Shown piece after piece: positions 57,986 to 64,000 of a stretch of 64,000 nucleotides of DNA. A program made the translations under genes and the position numbers. The stretch is from the NCBI GenBank assembly GCA_020161145.1, contig JAIUPQ010000003.1:124001-188000 (forward strand). The letters run 5' to 3'. The stretch comes from Pseudomonadota bacterium (GTDB taxonomy: Bacteria > Pseudomonadota > Gammaproteobacteria > Burkholderiales > Burkholderiaceae_C). Every line of letters starts with the position of its first letter. Position 1 is the first letter of the stretch. The notes under the pieces are model-generated. The model was not told where the DNA came from, made no database searches, and saw nothing but the letters and a program-made list of their open reading frames with translations.

Positions 57986-60313
57986 TCAAAATGCGGTTCC
58001 GATCTGAAACTGGAAGCGTTCGATTTTATCGCCCGGCAAGGCCCGAACGGGAATGCCGTAACTGAGTTTGAGGGGGCCTACGGGCGAAATCCAGCTGACG
58101 CCAAAGCCCACCGAGGCCCGCAGGTCCGACGCCTTCATCTTGACGTCTTCGCGCCAGACGTTGCCGGCGTCGCCAAAGAGGAAGATGCGCAGGCTCTTGT
58201 CGTTGCCGGTGCCAGGCACGGGCAGGTACAGCTCGCTGTTGAGGTTGATGCGGCGGTTGCCGCCGTCGTAGGCGCCGGTGATGTCCACGCCGCCAAACGA
58301 GCTTTGGGCAAAGCCGCGCACCGTACCCAGGCCGCCACCGTAGAAGTTCTTGAAGATGGGGAAGGGCTTGCCGCTCAAGCCAAAGCCCCAGCCCACCTCG
58401 GCGTTGATGCCCAGCGTGAAGCGGTTGGACAGCAAAGGCACCCAATCGCCCAGCGGGTAGTACTCCTGGTACTGCGCATTCAGGCGGCCGTAGCGCACGT
58501 CGCCCAGCACGCTGAAGTCCAGGTTGACCCGCTGGTAGCGGCCCTTGGTGGGCACCTGCGGGTTGTCGCGCTCTTCACGCGCCCAGCCCACGGTCAGCGG
58601 GAACGACATGCTGCGACGACCAAAAATCTCGGCGTACTGGAAGTAGCTGTTGGGCACACCGGCCGAGGTGCCGATGACGGTCTGCTCCAGGCCGGCGCCA
58701 AAGAACACGGTGTCGTACTCGGAGAACGGCACACCAAAGCGCAGCGCCAGGCCCTGGGTGGCCAACTGGTAGGCGTCGCCCAGGCTGTTGAGCGGGCGCG
58801 AGGTGCGGTAGTACACGTCCACCGCCCGCGAGACCCCGTCTTCGGTGAAGTACGGATCGATTGTGCTCACCGCCAGCGCCCGGTTGTTGCGGCTGGTATT
58901 GACGCTCAGGCCCAGGTAGTTGCCGGTGCCGAAGATGTTCTCTTTGGTGATCGAGGCCGACAGTGCCAGCTTGTCGTAGCGCGAGTAGCCGGCCGCGATC
59001 TGGAATGAGCCGGTGGGCTTTTCCTTGAGGGTGTAGGTCAGATCGACCTGATCGGGCGAGCCGGCCACCTCGTGCGTATCGACGCTGACCTCGTCAAAGA
59101 AGCCCAGGCGTTCAACCCGGTCGCGCGAGAGTTTGATCTTGTCGCCGTCGTACCAGGCCGACTCGAACTGGCGGAACTCACGGCGGATGACTTCGTCCCG
59201 GGTGACGGTGTTGCCACTGAGGTTGATGCGGCGCACGTTCACGCGCTGCTGGGGCTGGCCCGTGAGCACCAGCTTGACCTGGGCGTTCTCGCGGTCAAGC
59301 TGGGGCTGGGCATCGACCCGCGCAAAAGCGTAGCCATAGGTGCCGTACAGCTCATTGAACGCGCGCGTGGTGGCGGTCACATCATCGCCCTTGTAGGGCT
59401 GACCTACCTTGACGCGCACCAGGCGTTCGAAGTTCTCTCGCTGGCCCAGGTAGTCGCCGTCAAGCTCGACGGCCGTCAGCGTGTAGGGCCGGCCCTCGTG
59501 CACGGTCAGCGTCAACGCAATGGCCTGCTTGTCGGGCGAGATGGTGACCTCGGTGCCCGTGACGTCGAACTCCAGATAGCCCCGGTTCAGGTAGAACGAA
59601 CGGATCTTCTCGATGTCGCCGTTGAGCTTGACGCGCGAGTAGCGGTCGTTCTTGGTGTACCAGGACAACCAGCCGCTGGTGGACAGATCCATCAGGTCGC
59701 GCAGGTCGGACTCGGAGTACGCCTGCGAGCCCAGGATGCGGATGCTGTCGATGCGCGCCACATCGCCCTCGACGATGGTGAACGTGACGTTGACGCGGTT
59801 GCGATCGGCCGGCGTGGCCGTGGTCACCACCTCGGCGCCGTACAGGCTGCGCGTCAGGTACTGGCGCTTGATCTCCTGCTCGGCACGGTCGACCACCGCC
59901 TTGTCGAAGGGCTGGCCCTCGCCGATGCCGTTTTCCTTCAGCGCCTTGAGGATGACGTCTTTGTCGAACTCCTTGAGGCCCACGAAGTTGACGCTGGCCA
60001 CGATGGGCCGCTCCTCGACGACGACGACCACGGTCTGGCCATCGACGTCCACGCGCACGTCCTTGAAGAGGCCCGTGGCAAAGAGCGCCCGAAGCGCCGT
60101 GGCGCCTTTTTCATCCGAGTAGCTGTCGCCGATGCGAAACGGCAGCGCGCCGAACACCGTACCCGGGTCACCGCGTTGCAGGCCCTCGATACGGATGTCC
60201 TTGATCTCGAACGGCTCAGCAGCCAGGGCAGGCAGGCTGGCGGCACTGGTACAGACGAACGCCACAACGGCGGCGACAGGACGCAGCGCGGTCACACAGG
60301 GGTGTCGAAACAT
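57986..60313 (-). CDS. bamA: Outer-membrane assembly factor BamA
   Basis: BamA folds and inserts beta-barrel proteins into the outer membrane. The 775-aa protein has a signal peptide (residues 1-32, VAAVVAFVCTSAASLPALAA), five POTRA domains (about 33-360: FEIKDIRIEGLQRGDPGTVF starts the first), and a 16-strand barrel with VRGFAQ (the conserved VRGF of loop 6) and ending in FQIGTAF, an aromatic C-terminus. The ATG at 60313 is preceded by no Shine-Dalgarno sequence, only 22 nt after the rseP stop, so translation is probably coupled. It lies between rseP and skp. Confidence 0.96.
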   Translation of the reverse strand: MFRHPCVTALRPVAAVVAFVCTSAASLPALAAEPFEIKDIRIEGLQRGDPGTVFGALPFRIGDSYSDEKGATALRALFATGLFKDVRVDVDGQTVVVVVEERPIVASVNFVGLKEFDKDVILKALKENGIGEGQPFDKAVVDRAEQEIKRQYLTRSLYGAEVVTTATPADRNRVNVTFTIVEGDVARIDSIRILGSQAYSESDLRDLMDLSTSGWLSWYTKNDRYSRVKLNGDIEKIRSFYLNRGYLEFDVTGTEVTISPDKQAIALTLTVHEGRPYTLTAVELDGDYLGQRENFERLVRVKVGQPYKGDDVTATTRAFNELYGTYGYAFARVDAQPQLDRENAQVKLVLTGQPQQRVNVRRINLSGNTVTRDEVIRREFRQFESAWYDGDKIKLSRDRVERLGFFDEVSVDTHEVAGSPDQVDLTYTLKEKPTGSFQIAAGYSRYDKLALSASITKENIFGTGNYLGLSVNTSRNNRALAVSTIDPYFTEDGVSRAVDVYYRTSRPLNSLGDAYQLATQGLALRFGVPFSEYDTVFFGAGLEQTVIGTSAGVPNSYFQYAEIFGRRSMSFPLTVGWAREERDNPQVPTKGRYQRVNLDFSVLGDVRYGRLNAQYQEYYPLGDWVPLLSNRFTLGINAEVGWGFGLSGKPFPIFKNFYGGGLGTVRGFAQSSFGGVDITGAYDGGNRRINLNSELYLPVPGTGNDKSLRIFLFGDAGNVWREDVKMKASDLRASVGFGVSWISPVGPLKLSYGIPVRALPGDKIERFQFQIGTAF

Positions 60314-60335
60314 GGGGGAAGGCAAATACGGTGAA

Positions 60336-61700
60336 TCATGACGCGCCCACCAGGCGGGCCATATCGTTGAAAAGGGCCAGCGACATCAGCGCCACCAGCA
60401 GCACCAATCCCAGGCGCTGCAAACGCTGCATCCAGGCGGCCGACACGGGGCGGCCCGTCAGCCCTTCGAAAAGATAATACATCAGGTGCCCACCATCCAG
60501 GATGGGCAGCGGCAGCAGATTGAGCACGGCCAGGCCCACGCTGACCACGGCCAGAAACGCCAGAAAGGGCTGGGCACCGCGCTGGGCCGACTGGCCGGCG
60601 TAGTCGGCAATCGTCACCGGACCCGACAGATTCTTCAGCGAAGCCTGGCCGGTCACCATGCGACCAAACATCCGCAGCGACAACTGGGCGTCATCCCAGG
60701 TCTGGGCCAGCGCCCGCGTCAGCCCGTCCACCGGCCCGCGACGCACCGTGACCAGCGTCGGCGGGCGGCCCACCACCGCCTCGATGCGACCGATGGTGCT
60801 GCCGTCTGCCGCCGCCACGCGCGCCGGCGTGACGGTGACGCCGAGCACCTGCCCCGCGCGCTCGACCTGCCAGGCCATGGCCACCTCGGGGCGCTCGCGC
60901 ACGGCCAGGCGCAGCCACTGCGCATCGGGCACCACCTGCCCGTCCACGCGCAGCACCCGGTCGCCCGGTTGCAGACCGGCGCGCGCGGCGGCACCGCCAG
61001 CCGGTATGTCGCCCAGCACCGGTTCGCTGTACGCGCCGACCAGGCCAATGTGCGCCAGCGTCCCCGCGTTGATGTCGTCCAGCGGTTCATGCAGGGGCAG
61101 CGTCAACACCAGCCGGCCGCTGTCATGACCATGGCGGGAGACCTCCAGCCGCAGCGGCTCGCCATCCATGCCTGCCGCTACCGCACGGCGCGTCACCTCG
61201 TTCAGCGAGCCCACCTCGTGCCAATCGGCTTCGCCGTCGCCCTGGGCAGTCGCGTAAACACGGTCGCCAGCCAGCACACCGGCCTGGGCCGCCAGCGAGG
61301 CCGCTGGCGGTGTGGCCAGCACCGGCTCGGGCTCGGGCACCCCCCACCAGTAAAGACCAGCCCAGATGACGACGGCCAGCAGCAGGTTGGCCGCCGGCCC
61401 GGCGGCGGTGATGGCCACCCGCTTGCGCAGCGGTTGGGTGTCAAAGGCCTGGTGCGCCGCATCCGGCGGCACACTGCCCTCGCGGCTGTCCAGCATCTGC
61501 ACAAAGCCGCCCAGCGGCAGCGCCGCCAGCGTGTACTCGGTGGCCCCGGGGCGGGCCTGGCGGCGCCAGATCACCGGCCCAAAGCCGATGGAGAACCGCA
61601 GCACGCGCACGCCGCACCAACGCGCCACGCGGTAGTGGCCGTACTCATGCACCCAGATCAGGATGCCCAGCGTGACGAGAAAGGCAAGCGCCGTGTTCAT
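60336..61700 (-). CDS. rseP: Site-2 intramembrane metalloprotease RseP
   Basis: RseP cleaves the anti-sigma factor RseA in the membrane to release sigma-E during envelope stress. The 454-aa protein has the zinc site HEYGH (His18-Glu19-His22) in the first membrane helix and a second motif LLPLPILDGGHLMYY. Two PDZ domains lie in the periplasm (about 120-200 and 215-300: AARAGLQPGDRVLRVDG). The ATG at 61700 overlaps the dxr stop (ATGA). Location next to bamA fits its envelope role. Confidence 0.95.
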   Translation of the reverse strand: MNTALAFLVTLGILIWVHEYGHYRVARWCGVRVLRFSIGFGPVIWRRQARPGATEYTLAALPLGGFVQMLDSREGSVPPDAAHQAFDTQPLRKRVAITAAGPAANLLLAVVIWAGLYWWGVPEPEPVLATPPAASLAAQAGVLAGDRVYATAQGDGEADWHEVGSLNEVTRRAVAAGMDGEPLRLEVSRHGHDSGRLVLTLPLHEPLDDINAGTLAHIGLVGAYSEPVLGDIPAGGAAARAGLQPGDRVLRVDGQVVPDAQWLRLAVRERPEVAMAWQVERAGQVLGVTVTPARVAAADGSTIGRIEAVVGRPPTLVTVRRGPVDGLTRALAQTWDDAQLSLRMFGRMVTGQASLKNLSGPVTIADYAGQSAQRGAQPFLAFLAVVSVGLAVLNLLPLPILDGGHLMYYLFEGLTGRPVSAAWMQRLQRLGLVLLVALMSLALFNDMARLVGAS

Positions 61701-62866
61701 GCCGCCATCTGCGCCTGCGCAAACGCCCGCGCCTCGGCGTCCAGCGCCAGCAGCGCTTCGACGCTGTCCATGGCACCGCGTGGCGCCACGCCGTCCAGCG
61801 TCTGGGCGTTGATGCGGGCAATGGCGTCAAAGCGGATGCGACCGGCCAGAAAGGCGGCCACCGCCTCCTCGTTGGCCGCATTGAGCACAGCCGTCGCGCC
61901 CTCGGGGCCGCGCAGCGCGTCCCAGGCCAGAAACAGGCCCGGAAAGCGCGCCCGCTCGGGCTCCTCAAAGGTGAGCGCCGGCGTGCGGGTCAAATCCAGC
62001 CGCTCGGCGCCGCTCTCGATGCGCTCGGGCCAGGCCAGGCCATAGGCAATGGGCACGCGCATGTCGGGCGTGCCCAGCTGCGCCAGCACCGAATGGTCGC
62101 GGCAGACCACCATCGAGTGGATGATGCTTTGCGGGTGGATGACGACGCGGATCTGCTCGGGCGTCAGGTCGAACAGCCAGCGCGCCTCAATCACCTCCAG
62201 CGCCTTGTTCATCATGGTGGCCGAATCCACCGAAATCTTGCGGCCCATGACCCAGTTGGGGTGGGCGCAGGCCTCATCGGGCGTGACGCTGGTCAACGTG
62301 GCCGGGTCGCGCTGGCGAAACGGCCCGCCCGAGGCGGTGAGCACGATGTGGTCGATCTGCACCGCCCACTGCGCGTGATCCGGCGGCAGGCACTGGAAGA
62401 TGGCCGAGTGCTCGGAGTCGATGGGAATCAGCGTGGCGCCGCCCTCGTGCACGGCTCGCATGAAAACCGCGCCGCCGACAACCAGCGCTTCTTTGTTGGC
62501 CAGCAGCAGCCGCTTGCCGGCGCGCGCGGCGGCGATGCAGGGCGCCAGGCCGGCCGCGCCGACGACGGCGGCCATCACCGTGTCCACCTCCGGGTGGGCG
62601 GCCAGTTGCACCAGCGCCTCGGCGCCGTCCAGCACCTCGGTGGGGCTGCCGGCCGCGCGCAGCGCGCGGCGCAACTCGGCGGCGGCGGCCGCATCCACCA
62701 GCGCCGCATAGCGGGGCCGGTGCACCAGGCACTGCGCCAGCAGATCCTGATGGCGGCCATGGGCCGTCAGCGCAAAGACGCGGTAGCGCCCCGGGTGGCG
62801 CGCCATCACGTCCAGCGTGTTGCCCCCGATGGAGCCGGTGGCACCCAGCACGCAGACCTGTTGCAT
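61697..62866 (-). CDS. dxr: 1-deoxy-D-xylulose 5-phosphate reductoisomerase Dxr
   Basis: Dxr makes methylerythritol phosphate with NADPH in the isoprenoid pathway. The 389-aa protein starts QQVCVLGATGSIGGNTLDVM (Rossmann motif GATGSIG), contains LLANKEALVVGG, IPIDSEHSAIFQCL (metal site), TASGGPFR, HPNWVMGRKISVDSATMMNKALEVIEA, and MRVPIAYGLAWPER. The ATG at 62866 shares TGATG with the cdsA stop. It supplies isoprenoid units for UppS, whose gene lies two genes upstream. Confidence 0.96.
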   Translation of the reverse strand: MQQVCVLGATGSIGGNTLDVMARHPGRYRVFALTAHGRHQDLLAQCLVHRPRYAALVDAAAAAELRRALRAAGSPTEVLDGAEALVQLAAHPEVDTVMAAVVGAAGLAPCIAAARAGKRLLLANKEALVVGGAVFMRAVHEGGATLIPIDSEHSAIFQCLPPDHAQWAVQIDHIVLTASGGPFRQRDPATLTSVTPDEACAHPNWVMGRKISVDSATMMNKALEVIEARWLFDLTPEQIRVVIHPQSIIHSMVVCRDHSVLAQLGTPDMRVPIAYGLAWPERIESGAERLDLTRTPALTFEEPERARFPGLFLAWDALRGPEGATAVLNAANEEAVAAFLAGRIRFDAIARINAQTLDGVAPRGAMDSVEALLALDAEARAFAQAQMAA

Positions 62867-63705
62867 CAGACGACAACCCAAGTCAACAACGCCATGGCGG
62901 CAGGCAACACCGGCAGCAGCGCATCCATGCGGTCCAGCACGCCGCCATGGCCGGGCAGCAACTGGCTGGAATCCTTGACGCCGGCTGCGCGCTTGACCAG
63001 CGATTCGAACAGATCGCCCAGCGCGCTGAGCGCCGCCAACAGACCCGTCCAGATCACCACACCGGCCAGGCCACGTCGCTCACCCATCGCAGCAAAAAAA
63101 CTGCTTTGCGGCTCCGGGGCAAGCTGCCACCAGACCACCCCCAGCGCCATGGCGGTCAGCACCCCGCCGGCAAGGCCCTCGCGGGTTTTGCCCGGACTCA
63201 CGGTGGGCGCCAACTTGGTGCGACCCATCAGCCGACCTGTGAAATAGGCGCCGGTGTCACACACCCAGACGATGCAGCACACCGACAGCAGGAAGGCCAC
63301 GCCGCGCTCGCGCAGCGCCAGAACCGCCATGGCCGTCAGCAGCATCAGCACGACACCGGCTTCGGCCCGGCCCAAAGCCGGCAGTCGGCGCCAACCGTCC
63401 ACGCCAGCGCGCAAAGACAGCACCAGCAACACCATCCAACCCAGCGTCACCGCAGGCCAGAACCAGGCCGGCAGGTCGGCAGGCCACCAACCCATGAGCC
63501 CGGCCATGGCGCCCACAGCCACCACCACCACGCCGTGCCCAACGGCCATGGCAGGCGACGCGCCATTCATGCGCGCCCACTCCCAGGCTCCAGCAGCAGC
63601 CAACGCCAGCACCAGCGCCGCAAACGGCAATGGGCTGGCCGCCATCAGCGTGCCCACCAAGATGGCCAGCAGCACCACCGCAGTGACAATGCGCTGCCCC
63701 AGCAT
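62866..63705 (-). CDS. cdsA: Phosphatidate cytidylyltransferase CdsA
   Basis: CdsA makes CDP-diacylglycerol for phospholipid synthesis. The 279-aa inner-membrane protein has about eight hydrophobic helices and the signature S-A-L-G-D-L-F-E-S...[26 protein letters not shown], split here as [19 protein letters not shown] and [37 protein letters not shown] holds further conserved parts. The ATG at 63705 follows the uppS stop by one base. It is a standard member of the uppS-cdsA-dxr order. Confidence 0.95.
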   Translation of the reverse strand: [279 protein letters not shown]

Positions 63706-63706
63706 C

Positions 63707-64000
63707 TCAGGCTTTCACCCCGCCATAGCGGCGGTCGCGCGCATGGAAGGCAGCAATGGCTGTGTCCAGTTGCGCCGCGTCAAAGTCGGGCCACAGGCAG
63801 TCGGTGAAATAGAACTCCGCATACGCCAGCTGCCACAGCAGAAAGTTGGAAACGCGCAGTTCGCCGCCGGTGCGAATGAAGAGGTCGGGGTCGGGCGCGT
63901 GGGCCAGCGCCATGCGGGCGCTGAGCGCGTCCTCGGTGATCTCATCGGGCGCCAGGCCATCACGCATCGCGGCGCGGCAGGCCTGGGCAATGTCCCAGCG
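63707..64000 (-). CDS. uppS: Isoprenyl transferase UppS, C-terminal part (runs off the window)
   Basis: The 3' 294 bases of a cis-prenyltransferase gene are present; the 5' end lies beyond 64000. The visible 97 residues start [15 protein letters not shown] and contain the hallmark [23 protein letters not shown] with the C-terminal substrate Arg/Gly/Glu residues and [21 protein letters not shown]. UppS makes undecaprenyl diphosphate, the carrier for peptidoglycan and O-antigen. It is the first visible gene of the envelope operon and directly precedes cdsA. Confidence 0.95.
   Translation of the reverse strand, partial: RWDIAQACRAAMRDGLAPDEITEDALSARMALAHAPDPDLFIRTGGELRVSNFLLWQLAYAEFYFTDCLWPDFDAAQLDTAIAAFHARDRRYGGVKA

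Overview
The window looks like a contiguous chromosomal segment of a GC-rich betaproteobacterium, most likely order Burkholderiales and probably family Comamonadaceae. The evidence is the strong G/C bias at third codon positions, the gene orders uppS-cdsA-dxr-rseP-bamA-ompH-lpxD-fabZ-lpxA-lpxB-rnhB-trmH and exbB-exbD-lpxK-(Trm112)-kdsB-adk, an H-NS-type protein ending in a TWTGRGLKPKW-like motif, and a long Lys/Ala-rich N-terminal extension on RpoD. I see no rRNA, tRNA, CRISPR array, insertion sequence, phage or plasmid gene. Nearly all of the window is core housekeeping DNA.

Layout. 1-4.0 kb: RNA helicase RhlE, then convergent genes for a 2OG-Fe(II) hydroxylase, YaaA and a small hydrolase. 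4.0-8.9 kb: isoaspartyl peptidase, then the heat-shock group grpE-dnaK-dnaJ behind a consensus-perfect sigma-32 promoter. 9.0-13.8 kb: alkaline phosphatase, an exported protein, panB-panC and a coiled-coil exported protein. 13.8-21.8 kb: a LysR regulator divergent from a 71-aa small gene, an acetyltransferase/thioesterase pair, the overlapping chain selO-msrB-yciB-bolA followed by a Par27-like foldase, and an S46 dipeptidyl-peptidase. 21.9-25.8 kb: clpS-clpA, a cold-shock protein and a rhomboid protease. 25.8-32.6 kb: a class V aminotransferase, nadA-nadC-DUF2891, a ComFB-type protein, sodB and xseA. 32.8-36.5 kb: exbBD with lipid A/KDO genes and adk. 36.6-39.7 kb: a fatty-acid oxidation pair, a Fur-box-controlled iron-binding protein and an H-NS-like protein. 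39.7-46.2 kb: dnaG-rpoD, a tiny ORF that repeats the RpoD C-terminal tail, a cyclase-FHA fusion, hemH and hslR. 46.2-52.7 kb: rpsF-priB-rpsR-rplI, ppsA divergent from its regulator ppsR, a DMT transporter and a double-CDGSH protein. 52.7-64.0 kb: the long envelope-biogenesis operon on the minus strand, entering from the right with a truncated uppS.

How the genes work together. Three themes recur. The first is outer-membrane construction: the lpx genes, kdsB, fabZ, bamA, ompH, rseP, cdsA, dxr and uppS. The second is protein quality control: DnaK/J/GrpE, ClpAS, Par27, RseP, rhomboid and Hsp15. The third is redox and iron handling: SodB, MsrB, SelO, the CDGSH protein, the Fur-regulated FbpA and ferrochelatase. 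Translational coupling is very common: more than twenty neighbouring gene pairs share ATGA, GTGA, TGATG or TAATG junctions. Several genes with no Shine-Dalgarno sequence have a -10-like hexamer 6-7 nt before the start codon, which suggests leaderless mRNAs.

No clear undescribed defence or mobile system is present. The most unusual items are the 31-codon RpoD-tail repeat ORF after rpoD, the LysR/71-aa divergent pair with its 16-bp palindromic operator candidate, the cyclase-FHA gene overlapping hemH, the lone Fur-box iron-binding protein, and several structured leaders (dnaJ, dnaG, rpsF and the 60-aa protein gene).
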